From: Diploscapter coronatus
Taxonomy: Eukaryota > Nematoda > Chromadorea > Rhabditida > Rhabditidae
Assembly: GCA_964036155.1 (NCBI GenBank)
Contig: OZ038423.1
Location: 52,219,249 to 52,283,248, forward strand
Direction of reading: 5' to 3'
Length of the DNA stretch: 64,000 bases
The notes beneath the pieces were generated by a model. The model had not been told where the DNA came from and searched no databases. It saw only the letters and a list, made by a program, of their open reading frames with translations. Position 1 is the first letter of the stretch; the number at the start of each line of letters is the position of its first letter. Positions 52,801 to 64,000 of the stretch are shown here, in pieces. The position numbers and the translations under genes were made by a program.

Positions 52801-52998
52801 TGTGAAAACACCATAGCTAATTTGAGAGGAAAAATGCTAACAAGTTTCACAATATATTCAGTTATTTAGCTATGACACTTGTAAGTTCTTGAGTAACTTG
52901 TAATTTGAAGTGCTTATTTTCAGTTATAATAAAAATGCACAATCCTGCTTAGGGATATGGCACGGTTTGTCGACATTCTCAAACCCACAAGTTTTATT
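49831..52998. other. intergenic, upstream of HLH gene
   Basis: About 3.2 kb without a supportable gene. Contents: a purine-rich block (49850-49980), a short CA/CACAGA tract (about 50014-50034), a second dispersed-repeat copy (50529-50729), a TTTTATGGCC word near 51860 and a cluster of GGTCAA words near 52130-52165. Confidence 0.5.
50529..50729. repeat. dispersed repeat with terminal inverted repeats, copy 2
   Basis: The ends ATAGGATCCCCAAG and, in reverse complement, ATAGGCTCCCCAAG match in 13 of 14 positions. It aligns with the element at 36018-36370 across both termini and an internal CCCCTACCTAA segment. About 200 bp, non-coding. Confidence 0.75.
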
Positions 52999-55900
52999 TT
53001 ACGGTTCGAGACCCAGCCGAATGATTTCCTCGTTAAGCTCTTTCAAACTTCGCTCCAGAATCTCCACCTCCTCCAGCCGACCCATGCTCACTGCCTGCTC
53101 CAGATATCTGAAATGAGAAATTCAGATAGAAAGAAACCATAAAATAAGAAATAGACGGCATGGAAAAGGATACTTTTGCCGATATTTTTAGTAAAATTAA
53201 TCAAAAATGTAAGTGAATGAGTAAAAAATCGCGCATTTTCATACAGTTCCTTCAATATGCTTGAGAAGAGAAATGGACAAAATTATCAGTACTTGATTGA
53301 ATACATATAAAGATACCTACCTATTTTAATTTTCAGATTCTCACCTTTACTATTTATAAAAATGGTATCGTTAATTGAAAACAAATTCTGCGCATATTTT
53401 GATCATTGATAGATCTATTTTCATTGGAAAGTTTAGATAATGGTTCCTATGAGCTTTAGTCGATGTTAAATTCATTTTAGTCTGATATGTTATTAAAATG
53501 GTAAAAAGGCATATCAATGGTAGAAATCGCTTCTAGGACATTTATCATAAAATATTTTAGTCCCGCTTTCCATAAATTTCCAACAATATTGATTTTACAA
53601 CTTTCTCGCTTATTTGATCTGACAATGAGTCAGCAGCCAAATGCGTTAGTTTCTCTACGATTTCGCGTCATTCGCTTTACACTCGAATAAAATTTTCATA
53701 TCGCTTACTGGACTGATGATTTTTGCGAGAATTTAAAGAAACTATAAATACGAAAGTAGGAAGAAACTTATATCAAGAAAAAAAAAACATAAATATTGAA
53801 GAAATCACATACCCCCGAATATTGTCCCTCTGTTCGTAGAGCGGATGAATGGCGTCCTCGTCCTCAAGGAAGGGGTTGTATCTCCTGGTCTGCTCTGCAG
53901 TGAATCCCCCATCCTGCACGCCTGCCTTTCGAGACCCCTTCAGTTCGCTCACCGCCCTCTTCTTCATTGCGTCTGTCATGGATGACATCGAATTCGAGTT
54001 CTAAATATAATCAAATATTTGTTCGTTTTGTAAAAGATGCATGGAATAATTTACTCTAACTTCTATGGTTTACACTCTATAATCCCTCAAAAAATAAAGT
54101 CATTTTAATTGAATTTTTAAAGTAGTTTTGAGTTTTACAATAGTTCACATTGCTCAGCGTTCATTCACTTCTATAATGATAATCATTATTAAAGTTCATC
54201 AGATATGCAGCACATTTAGAGTTAGAGAATGTTTGAACCGATTATATTATATCAAAGAAATCAGCATATCGTGTAGATCATTTCTAGTCTCGCTATCCAA
54301 TTCTACCCACTTTCTTTAATCCTTAACATCGAATTTCGATGAACAATGAGCAGGATGAATTTTAGGAGAAAATGCTATAACTTGGAAAGCATTGCAAATA
54401 AAAAAAACCTACATGCATGGTATTCATCTGCGCCTCTCTCTTCTCGATTTGCTGTGCCATCCGAACTCTGCGCTTTGCGACCAGCTTTTCGAATTCTTCT
54501 GAACTTGGCAGAGGAATTATGCATTGCAGTACGTTCTGAAAAATAACAAAATCATGGTCATTGATAATATATCGAAAGATACGGTGGCAGCCAAAAGTTG
54601 GGACATAACAATATTTTCTATGGTGGGTTCATTTAAATTTCCTTAGAGCTTTCGAATAAAATTGGGCAAAGCGTTATTGCCCAATCATTCTAACAACTGC
54701 ACAAAGTTGCAGCAGATATTGTATAAAATCAGCGAGTAGCTTATGTAAAAAAAACTTCAAAGATTTAACCGCCGCTGTAGAAAGCCTTTTGAACTTATTT
54801 CTATTTTTAACTCAAAATCCTACCTGCAGATTCATGAGCGCGACAGCCCTAATGCCCTGTCTGAGTTTCCTTTCGGCCCTGCCGATCTCTCCTCCAGCAG
54901 TAGCCTCTTCCTCTCCTCCTTCGTCTGCAATACTCTTGCTGAGTGCATCCACTTGTCTCTGCAGAGCCTGCAGCTGACTCCGAGTCTCTTCCGCTCCTTT
55001 TAATGTGTAAATCGTATCTCCATCACTGAAAATTCACAGAATTTCAATGGGAAATAGTGATGAAATACAATAACTCGGCATCTTATCATTTCATTCTAAC
55101 TAGTAATGAAAATTGATTCAAGCTTGCGTACGAAAGAATTGCCTCCGTGAGTTGGTTTGCTGTCATAAATCAACTCATTACCAGACACCATGAAGTTGTT
55201 TGTTTAATTTCAATTTTTAAGAAATAAAATTACAGCTATAAATAAAATATTTTCCTACCTGATACTCTCAGCCATCCTGTGATAAGTAGTGGCGAGTCCA
55301 TTAAGCTTGTTGATGTAGGAGTCGAGAGTGGCGTATTGCTCGGCAAGTGCGGGCGGACAGCGCTGCTCCATCTGCTGCTCGCGACGATGCAAGTGGTTCA
55401 GACATGAGGAGCACACTCGAAGACATTCACTTGCGTCCTGCAAAGAATATCCTTCTGTGAAAAAATTTAACTTTCATTGAAAAATTCGAAATCAGGCGAA
55501 CATTTTCTACCTGATTCATAATGTTTATATATCATATAAATTAATGAATAAAAACAGAATTAATCAAATTCCAAATGCTCGACAGATTAAGCGAGAACTG
55601 CGCCACAACAACAACCATGAATAATTTGAATAAATTTAAACAAAAAAATCGAGGAATACCTGTTGAAGCAGCGATCCGACACTGCTGCCCTCCCCGTCCC
55701 TGACCTCGTTGACCTTCGCAATGGCAGTCTCAATCAGATTCTTCATCTTCTCCTCGGTGGCCTGTTTGACGAGTCTGAGTGTTGCAGTGACTCCTCCATT
55801 CAGGCCCTCACTCTCTTGCGACTGTTTCCCCTTCTCTATTTGTCCCTCAGTACCTTCTTTTGGAGAATCGATCAGAATCGAGCAGGCAGTCAGCTTTTCT

Positions 55901-57589
55901 GCAAAATTAAAAATGGTTGCTTCATGAAAAGTCAAGAACTATAGATGAAATAAATGGCGGCCAATATTTTCCTACATGTTTCAATTCTTATTCTTATCCT
56001 CTTTAAATTTGACCATTCTCACTTCATCGTTTTGAGTTTTCAGAAATAACTCACTTGCAGACAGAAATCCCAGGAATCTGCTACATTGCCCACACATTAC
56101 TCTGCCACACAACCTACAAAGCTATTTGTTAGACTTGAATAATTGAAATTCTGAATATTTTTGTATGGGAATAGGGTATAACTCGATTCAAAATTTTGAG
56201 ACTAGCTCCTTTTTCATCAGTATTTCTAATTCGTTGTCAGTAATTTTCTTTCACTGTCAAAAGTCCAACCTGCAGTGATGTTTCCTCTTCGTGAGTCCGA
56301 ATTTGGCCGCACATCCTCTGCAGAACAGAGACTCGCTGTCCGCTGTCCACGGCACTATCTTCCTCTCGAACTCTGAAACATTCTTTCTATTTCAGACAAT
56401 TCTTACAAGGGAATCTCACGAACTGATAATCGAATTTCTCGCTCACTTTTGTGATACATAACTAGTTCGGGTGCGTAGATCACGATTATTAACTCAAAAA
56501 TGAATAGTAAGTCCATTCGAGTTCGATAATTAGGGATAATTACCCTTCCCTTTTGTAAAGAGCTTTGTTTTGCGGGCAAACGCTAGAGGGGAAAGAAGAA
56601 GAGCACGCAGGCAAGTGGAGATGGCAAGGGGCGAAAATGGCGCAGAGTGGGAAGAAGGAAAAAGAAAGAAGATGCAGATAAATGGGAAGGCTTGCAGTAA
56701 ATAGGCAATTAGGCCCAATCAACTCGCACAAACGAGCTTATTATCCATTTTTGAATTGATAATCGTGATCTACGTATCCGAATTGGGTTATGCATCAAAA
56801 TGAGCAAGAAATTTTGAGTATCAGTTTGCGAGGCTCCCTTGCTAATGAGACTTTTCAGAAAATTGACATCGTTTTATGAGAATGTTACAATTTTGTAGAT
56901 GATACTATCTCTTACCGCTAAAGAATGAGTACACACAAGATAGGATGACTTTTACAAAATTCTATGATGGAAAACCGGTGTCGAATATAAAGGATTGAAA
57001 AAACTACAAATAAAAGTATTTAGATTACTATCTTCGTTAAACGTTTGTGCGTACCTTTGCGTTTGACGGGATCCTTTGGGGATGTATTGATAAGCTGATC
57101 GAGTCGGATGATGAGTTGATTCGTGATGACTGCAGTCTCGTTCACGATGCTGTCCCTGCAGTGCATGAAGTAAGCGGTCTGAGCTCTCGTCGTTCCTGAA
57201 TCAATTCATTCATTCGTTAGCTAGCTATATTTTGTCATTCACTTGTTCATTTCTATAATTCACTATTTCCTCTACCCAACACTTTTTAACTAAAAATTTG
57301 GTGAATAATATAAATATGCTGGTGAGTTTTCCAGTTAATTATTTAACAAAAAAAAAGATTTATCAAGTGACTTGTAATAACTCACCCAAAGTGACCTCAT
57401 CGATCGGTTTCCTCATCTGCCTTTTCCTCGCGCTGTCATCGCTCAGTAACAGAGAGGCTGCAGAGGACGTCTGAAAAGATAAACGATAGAATAAATCCGA
57501 AAATAACATAAAAATACCGGATTAATTTTGAAGAAGTTGATGATGTCCGAATTCGACCGACTGGTTTCATTGAGAACCTGAGACAGCAT
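52999..57589 (-). CDS. rabenosyn-5 (FYVE-finger endosomal Rab effector)
   Basis: Tethers and recycles early endosomes by binding PI3P, Rab5/Rab4 and EHD proteins. Eleven exons join in phase: 57518-57589, 57386-57470, 57055-57195, 56270-56372, 56055-56113, 55660-55898, 55259-55437, 54824-55025, 54413-54535, 53813-54000 and 52999-53107, giving 499 residues. The FYVE finger starts at Trp108 (WTADSESLFC) with Cys117/120, LTKRKHHCRLCG (Cys133/136) and Cys141/144; its last pair, CSSC at 242/245, comes after an insertion of about 95 residues (rabenosyn also has an enlarged FYVE). Coiled segments follow, then one NPF motif (443-445, NPFLEDED; EHD-binding) and a C-terminal helical hairpin (LEQAVSMGRLEEVEILERSLKELNEEI) like the Rab5-binding end. 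It is shorter than the vertebrate protein, with one NPF instead of several. Two introns hold transposon relics. It is head to head with CDPF1. Confidence 0.93.
54580..54779. mobile_element. Tc1-like MITE, copy 2 (decayed)
   Basis: The left end TACGGTGGCAGCCAAAAGTT resembles the terminus of the 45727-45942 element (TACAGTGGCGGTCAAA). The right end, in reverse complement, starts TACAGCGGCGGTTAAA. The inverted ends agree only over about 16 bp. It lies within an intron of the rabenosyn-5 gene. Confidence 0.6.
56406..56841. mobile_element. 436-bp element with long (~110-130 bp) terminal inverted repeats
   Basis: The left arm (CAAGGGAATCTCACGAACTGAT..., from 56406) matches the reverse complement of the right arm (CAAGGGAGCCTCGCAAACTGAT..., from 56841) for well over 100 bp, including a near-identical GTAGATCACGATTAT core. 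The centre is a purine-rich strip. It lies in a rabenosyn-5 intron, starting 33 bp from the next exon. No transposase is encoded. Confidence 0.8.
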
Positions 57590-57864
57590 CCCTAAATGGG
57601 CAGAGTGGAATGTAGCTGAGTGACTGAATGAGGGACTGGCTATGAATACAAGAGCAGCAGGGCTTTAGTCCATTAATATTGAATTTCACAATTACAACTT
57701 TGCTTAGTTAGGCGGCGAGGGCAGCATAATCAAGTGTCTCTTCCTCTGCTATTTTTCGCCTCTTTACGACTAAATCAAGTGTTTCTTCCCTGCACTGCAG
57801 TCGTTTCTCGTTTACTTTGAAAGTGGCTAAATTTCTAAACCTATTCTTTGCATTCAGGTGTTGA
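57590..57864. promoter_or_regulatory. shared head-to-head promoter region
   Basis: Only 275 bp separate the start codons of rabenosyn-5 (minus) and CDPF1 (plus), so the two 5' UTRs and any promoter must share this segment. A CATTCAG acceptor-like site lies just before the CDPF1 ATG. No specific factor site is claimed. Confidence 0.55.
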
Positions 57865-58922
57865 ATGATGAGTGGAGAAGTTGGAGAAGGATCAAAAGAG
57901 GCAGAGACCGGAGAGGAAACAGAGGATGTAACTCAACTCAACCCATTCATTCAATTCGAGTGCGGTATCTGTGGAATGAAGGAGAACACTTTGCACGGCA
58001 ATTTGCAGGTGTCTGATGGATTGTACGTTTCCCCTTCTTTATTTCGTTATTTTCCATTTTCAGTTTCAACTGCCCCGTGTTCTTCGTCCGCGACCCATTC
58101 ATTCCCTACACCCGAGTGCGGGCCCGCAAACCCTGTCTGGCCGATTTCCTCGTGCTGGGGGGAACTTGTTCCATGTGCGAAAGAAGCGTCTGCATTGATA
58201 AGGTTAGTGGTAGAGAGGCAGAGTGGCAAGTGGTGGTGATTCAAGAAACGAGATTCTTGCTGTCAAAAGCATTGCGTTCGATCGAGATATGATAAGATGA
58301 GATTTACGCAATCGGAATGATAAGATCGATCGAATGTTACTGTTTTGGCAGTGTAAAGGCGAATATAACAAATGAGAGAAATGCTTCTTCAAAATGGAAA
58401 TTTTTTATTCGAATGTTTTCTATCAAAACATCTGCCATTCTCGAAAATTACAATTCGTATTGCTGATTTTGAGATCAAAATCGAAGAGCGGAGGATATGC
58501 AAAAGGGGGTTTTTGGGGAAATTTTAGTCGAAAAGTCATAGGTTGATTGAAAAAATAAAAATCGCTCGTCACCCTACAGACGGCGAACTGATCTGAACAT
58601 GTGCTGCGACTTTTTGGACAAGCGAAATAGAAATTTCCCGAATGATAAGAATATTTTCTAAGCAATTTTAAAAGCGTCAAACTCTACAAATTCATGATTA
58701 AGTTAGCTTTCGCAACAAAACTTGACCAACCTTTTCAGGCGTGCAGCGTCTACTTCGGTGCCCGATTCTGCGCGATCTGCGTGATTCGCGAACGAAGGCG
58801 ATTCCCTGAGAAAGTCGTCGAGGTCTGCAATTCACGAACATTACAAATGCAAAATATGTATGTTTCAGGCGACTCTGAAAGCTCAGGCGCAGGCAGAAGC
58901 GAGTGCAGCAAAATCAAACTAA
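57865..58922 (+). CDS. CDPF1: cysteine-rich DPF motif domain-containing protein 1
   Basis: Four exons (57865-58022, 58064-58202, 58739-58822, 58869-58922) join in phase for 144 residues, near the family length. An acidic N-terminus of about 30 residues leads into the zinc-binding-type domain: FECGICGM, NCPVFFVRDPFIPYTRVRAR (the DPF motif), CLADFLVLGG, CSMCERSVC and the final YFGARFCAIC. All family cysteines appear present. The tail is an Ala/Gln/Lys helix. The molecular role of CDPF1 is not established; I claim only membership. Intron 2 is 536 bp and the others are short. The start is one of two adjacent ATGs. Confidence 0.93.
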
Positions 58923-59872
58923 AGTTGAGTGAAGAAGATATTTGCAGTGATACAAACACGGGTGTTGTCCATTCATAGTGACAACAAACTACTACAAACG
59001 TCGATTTATTCCTTTTAAATAAATTTTATATCTCTGAAATTGAATTGAATGAGACAAAATACAAGTCAACAGAAGAACTAATTGAGAGAGATTAGCAGAT
59101 CAAATAATGTCTGATTGGATTGAATCGAATTGAATTGAATTGACCTAACCAACTCAGGCTCAGCAACTACTTGATGAATGGCTGTTTGGCTAATTGGAGT
59201 CAATAGATACAGATAAGCAAATGGTGAGCCGATCAGAGCCGCGTACTTGGAGAGGAGTGATAAGATCAGTCGTTGCATATTTGGAATTGAAATTTGACAT
59301 ATTAGGCAAGTCGTGAATTTACCGATAAACAAAAAGAGAAGATTATAAATGTGATGGAAAAGGAAAAAAGCCAATTTGGAAATGACATGACATAAAAGAG
59401 ACGGTACTTCATCTTTAGCATGTCATGAGGCTGCCAAATAGTTATTGGGATTATGGTCTTGCTTGCCGTATAGAAAACCATTATTATACTTGGATTCAGA
59501 CTCGAACAAGAGGAATCTAGAAAATGATTAGCAAGTGATTATTCTCGCTAAGACTATCATCGATAATTACTCAATGCTATTGCGAAATTTGTATCCTCGA
59601 AATAGAGACCGGATTTAATGTAATTAAGTAATAAAATGCGCTAGATAACAAGAATTTAAATAGCGTCTAGATAAACTCAACATGATAATAAAATTAGCTA
59701 TCCTTAAAAATAATAAACTCTCGAATAAAATTAAAATAAAAAAGTTCGAAACAAATAGACTTATTGTAAAATATCTTACTGTAAAATAATGAAAATACCT
59801 AAATTTGTTAGGAAGTTGAATAGCTATTAGTTGGTACATGGGTGACTGTGGATGTGGATGGAAATGGATGGC
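58923..59872. other. intergenic between convergent genes
   Basis: 3' flanks of CDPF1 and the elongase. A short run of ATTGAATTGA-like words occurs near 59120-59145. No exon seen. Confidence 0.6.
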
Positions 59873-62335
59873 TTATTCAGATTTGAGAGGGATCGTCCTG
59901 GATCTGAGAATTCGAGTCGGGGAAGGGGTCGCGGTGCGTTTGGTCTGAGTGACTGATTCAGCAGATGTCTTTCCATTTCCATTCATCAGGTGATTTGCAT
60001 TGTAGTCCTCCTTCTCCTTCTTCTCTCTCGCTTTGTTGTTCTGAAAATAGAATCTGGTCATTTTTATTCCATAGAAAAGTTGCATTTGCTTTATTTCGAA
60101 AGATCGAATCTGACCTTCTGCACACTTTTATCTTCTATCATCATATGATCAAGTGTAAACATTTATCTGCAAAAATATGAACGTGATCGATTTTAAAATA
60201 GAGATTTTCTTTTCATACGATCATATTGATAGTGACTGTAAACATTTTCCGTTGGCCAAAAATTAGAAAAAAAAGAACTTGAAAAGCTTGTCTTTGAAAG
60301 AATTATTCAAAGGACTTGCTTTCAGACTAAGATACTAGAATTATCATGAGCAAATGAATAGCTCGCGATTGGCAAGATAGAAAACTTACGATAGCGTATC
60401 CATTTTCCTGAGGCTTGTTCGCCTTTTCCTTCTCTGCCTTCACGTAGCGATTGTTCTTCTTGAGGTAAGCGTGATAGAAGAAATTGCAGAAGAGCAGAAA
60501 ATAGGATAGGTAGATGAGGAAGCACAGACCAAGGTTTTCCCAGGTCTGCTGGCAGCTCTCTCCGGATGACTGAAATAGAAATGATAAGGGAGGGGACAAA
60601 GAACATCATACGACTATCGAATCAGAAATTTCTTCGAGTCCGAGTAAAAAATCCTGACCTCGGGTTCGAGTCAAGAATAAGAATTTTTCGATACTTCGAA
60701 AATTGATTCCGATTTTTGCGAAAAACATTCGATTTTCTCGGTTTCGAACCCAGTTTCCACATATTTATAAAAATCAATAAGTTACCTTAGTTCTGTAGAC
60801 AGTAACCCCGATGATGACTCCCATAACCATTTGCGAGATCTGCAGGATGGTGATTAGCATGGCTGCTGGCTTCGGCACCCAGATGCGAGCTGCACGCAGG
60901 GCGTAGTACTAAATCAGAAATATTTGGTTGATTGGACACAACTCCTCCTATGATTAATTGATTTTATTTCAGATTTGTGATAAACCCAGCTAGATTGTTC
61001 AGCTCTTCAGCTATAAATTTCAACTTATCGAAATTTAGGAATCCTGTGTTAGTTGGAATTTGGTTTAAATTTTCTGACCAATCAAACATGTAATTAACTT
61101 ACAGTGTACATGAAAGCATGGACCCCGTAATTCATGAAGATGAACCAGCGTCCCGAGGCAGTATGATCCTTGTAGGCGTGCCAGGTGTAAACCAGAACAG
61201 AGATGTGATGGTACCTGAAATTTTTCTAAAATTATTACGCGATTTTTAATTTGAAGAATATTTTTTGTAGAAGAAATTTTCCTAATTTAAAAAATTATTC
61301 CTAGAGATATGAATACGAAATTTCTCTTATCATAGTCTCAGCAGGTGATAATTGAATAGAAAGATTATTAGTAACAAGGAGATAATACGATATTATGCGG
61401 ATGCCCTTGAAAATTCCTGATTTGCAAATTATTGACAAAAAGGCTATTTATTCATTCTTCAACTCATTGTCGTTACTTCTCCAAAAATAAGGAACCTTTT
61501 CCACTTCAATTCGCGTCACTAATAAAATAAAGTGAATGAGTCATCATTTTAAAGTGCAAACAGAGCTCTTACCAGTGCAGGAAAATGAGTGGTTTCTTGC
61601 GAGCAACGATGAAAACCGTGTCCAATAATTCGGCCACCTAAATAACAGCATTGAAAGTCGTCTTTGTTGAGGAAAAATTCGATTTTCATAATATATTGCC
61701 AAGTGAAAACTTTGCACTAAACTACTCTTTCGGCCTTTTTCAAGTATAAAAATGGAGTGGCTACAAGATGCCAAGCAATTCTCTAATTGTAGGCCATGAT
61801 GTCGTTAATTACAAATTACGAACTTTGCTCATGGCGAACTGCTCTGTCCAGAAACCAGTCACTCCTTGCGCATAGGAGGAGACACAGATGGAGTAGACGA
61901 ATGAGTTGCTGAATATGCAGGTTTGAGATTATTAAAATAATAACCAAGTAAATACTCGTTCCAACTCCAGAGCCACTCGGGAGCCATTCGGATGAAGCCC
62001 ATCAGAGAGAAGACGGCCAACAGAGCATTCCAAATGAACAGGGGAATCTCCAGGTCGAATGGCTTCCGGTTCGCCATCAACTGAAAATCGGAAGTTTAAC
62101 TATTTCGAAAAGAGAATCATGTGTTTTTAAATGAATTTTGTTGTCTAAATTCATGCAAATTTACCTTGCGTCCTCCAAAAATGACGACGACATAGGCGAG
62201 TGACCAGGTGAATGAGTGATGCCAGTTGTTCTGCATCCAGACGGTCGACTTGACTGCATCGAAGTTATTCTCTAAGGGGAGAATGAGCGAGAAGTTCTCC
62301 GGACCGTAACGGGGCCAATAGTTGTACTGTGCCAT
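59873..62335 (-). CDS. very-long-chain fatty acid elongase, ELOVL6 type
   Basis: The condensing enzyme of microsomal fatty-acid elongation, an ER membrane protein. Eight exons join in phase: 62165-62335, 61956-62080, 61824-61908, 61573-61637, 61103-61214, 60786-60908, 60390-60569 and 59873-60040, giving 342 residues. The catalytic histidine box HWYHH (148-152) is split by an intron inside the Trp codon. Other ELO marks: [56 protein letters not shown] and QISQMVMG. The wording around the box and the NYGVHA segment matches the ELOVL6 group (saturated and monounsaturated acyl chains) rather than PUFA elongases. The C-terminal tail after the last span is longer than usual (about 80 residues), Lys-rich, and does not end in a clear di-lysine retrieval signal. 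Confidence 0.95.
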
Positions 62336-63660
62336 GGTTGCTGCCCTGTTGCCGCCTTCTAATTCGCCTCCTAATACGTCCGGTTTACCTAAAACGAACA
62401 GACTCCAGCAGGTTTCGCATGTCTCCTTACGAATTTAAAAATTCACTAATTAATGCTGACGAAAATGGCCAAGAACGACATACAAAAGAAGGCTTATTCA
62501 GAATCGTGGAATATTTGAAAAGAAGGGGAGGAAAAGAGAATATTCGCAATGCTGAAACTGAGATGGGAGAGATGTGTTTGAATAGAGAAACGTAACAGAA
62601 ATCGACAGAATACAGAAACAGAAAGAGAGAGAGAGAAAGAACTGTGCAAAGTCAATAGGCAGAGTTCCAGCACTTCAGCACTTTCTGTGACTGACTCGGT
62701 GGGCTGCAGCTGCGTTGCCAGGCAGAGCATTACTAATGGGCAACGAAGGAAAGGAAGGGCTTGCGAAATTGCAGACAAACTATTAGAAAAGTGGCAGGTG
62801 CCATTAATGATTAATCACCCTATCCCTTCAGGTTATCAAGCTCCTTATCAGTAAAATAGACGGCAATTTTTAAGATCATCAATAAAAAGTTGAAATTTTT
62901 GGACTTTAACATGAAGGCGTGAGACATTGTTTCGGCAATTTGAACAAATGAAATGAAATGGTTCATTGAAATGTCGGAATGATAAAATGGCGAGAAAATC
63001 GAACAGAAATCGCATTAAATTTCGACATGATCGGAAAAAAATATTCGCATGAAAAACGACCTTTCCTAAATTCGAAAAGTGGACACTGAGCGAAGATAAA
63101 AGAAGGTGCCGTTTTTTTTTTTTAAATTATTCAATGCAGTGTAGGAAGCTGTGAAAATGGGAAAATCAAGATATCCGCGATAAGCAGCGGCTACTGTCGA
63201 ATGAATGAAATGGATAATGAAAAGGGAAGGAGATGGATGGGTGGATGGGAGTCGATTGCCACAAGAAGGGGCAGCCACAGCCACAGCCAAAGGCAACTTG
63301 CAGCCAGGCTTTGTTCTCTACACTCTTCACATCCACTAGCCCAGGCGCAGCATCATAAAAAGCCACAAAATACAGAGGCAAGGACAAGAGATAGACAGGG
63401 AGAAGCCCGTTTTGTGTGGGTCTTCTGTCCTCTTGTCTCCCTTGTCCTTGCCCGCTTGCCTGCCATTCCCACACTCCCCTTTCCCCTTTCTCCAGCAGTC
63501 AATGGGGTGATTTCAAACTTGAACACCCCTAAACCCCGCCCATTTCTGCAATTCTGCAGTATTCGGGCGTACTTTCCACATTTCGTTACGCAATCGTGCT
63601 TTTTTCATTTTTTTTAATTGATTTTCGCTAATTTGTTCGATCCCAGCCTCTCGAATAGTG
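62336..63660. other. intergenic, shared upstream region of elongase and DPH3
   Basis: 1.3 kb between divergent genes. It contains a GA run (62620-62640), a poly-T/A tract near 63112-63124 and a purine-rich/pyrimidine-rich switch near 63200-63480. No exon supported. Confidence 0.55.
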
Positions 63661-63767
63661 ATGTCTGTGTTCCACGACGAGGTCGAGATCGAGGACTTCG
63701 AATTCGACGAGAACCTGCAGATCTACCACTATCCCTGTCCCTGCGGTGACCGATTCGAAATTTCCAA
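63661..63767 (+). CDS. DPH3: diphthamide biosynthesis protein 3 (5' exon, runs off window)
   Basis: A small CSL-zinc-finger protein that supplies electrons for the first step of diphthamide synthesis on elongation factor 2 and also acts in tRNA wobble modification. The exon codes the first 35 residues plus two bases: [18 protein letters not shown], then [14 protein letters not shown] with the first Cys pair of the zinc site. It ends in AA|GTAGGC. The second half, with the other two cysteines, is not found before position 64000 and must lie to the right. The sequence is diagnostic despite being partial. Confidence 0.95.
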
Positions 63768-64000
63768 GTAGGCAATCCCTTTTCATTTATTTATTTTTCT
63801 TTTCGAACTTGTCCAAAGATATAAATTGCATAAAATAAGCTGTAGCCTAGTAGAAACTAGCAAAACTTTGAAGAGTCCGCATGCAAAAATCATGTTCTAC
63901 AGATCGATAACTTCCTTGTGCGTGACATTTTGTTGATAATGTGTAAATTGAAAACATTTTCACAATATCGCGGTTATTAACGGTCAAAAGCAACGTCATT

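Noticed and set aside
60650..60690. GGTTCGAGTC string suggestive of a tRNA T-loop
   Set aside because: No paired T-stem, acceptor stem or A box surrounds it.

Overview
Nuclear DNA from a nematode. The evidence: genes are split by many short introns (mostly 35-120 bp, some up to about 1 kb) with GT...TTTTCAG-type ends; a seven-transmembrane chemoreceptor carries the nematode SRH signature; a bestrophin, a short hlh-17-type bHLH protein, an ELOVL6-type elongase, rabenosyn-5 and a RASSF protein all look like worm versions. Base composition is AT-rich (roughly 36-38% GC by eye). I cannot name the species. I built gene models by hand from splice signals and checked that exon phases join; exon coordinates are in the evidence fields.

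Layout. 1-4.5 kb: 5' half of ATIC (purine synthesis, minus), running off the left edge. 5-9.1 kb: two adjacent multipass membrane genes (minus), an otopetrin-like protein and a chemoreceptor-like protein, possibly one gene; a mariner-type inverted-repeat element sits in one intron. 11.1-13.1 kb: bestrophin (plus), convergent with a secreted/anchored trypsin-fold protease at 13.3-15.4 kb (minus). 17-20.8 kb: RASSF1/5-type scaffold with C1, RA and SARAH regions (plus). 21.8-25.7 kb: SLC2-type sugar transporter (minus). 26.5-26.9 kb: a small unrecognised protein (plus). 28.3-30.3 kb: glutamine synthetase (minus). 34.6-36.5 kb: hlh-17/Oligo-type bHLH (minus). 37.8-39.7 kb: SRH chemoreceptor (plus). 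45.2-45.7 kb (plus) and 49.2-49.8 kb (minus): two small HLH proteins without a clear basic region (Id-like), set in about 13 kb of otherwise gene-free DNA. 53-57.6 kb: rabenosyn-5 (minus), head to head with CDPF1 at 57.9-58.9 kb (plus). 59.9-62.3 kb: ELOVL6-type elongase (minus), divergent from DPH3 at 63.7 kb (plus), which runs off the right edge.

The neighbours are mostly functionally unrelated, as is usual in a nematode chromosome arm or centre. Local themes are small HLH regulators in a sparse, possibly cis-regulatory region (34-53 kb), metabolic enzymes (ATIC, glutamine synthetase, elongase) and sensory membrane proteins. Several non-autonomous DNA-transposon relics with terminal inverted repeats are scattered in introns and intergenic DNA: a Tc1-like pair, a long-armed 436-bp element, a mariner-like 480-bp element, a two-copy dispersed family and three short hairpins. 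No rRNA, tRNA, CRISPR array or spliced-leader gene was recognised.
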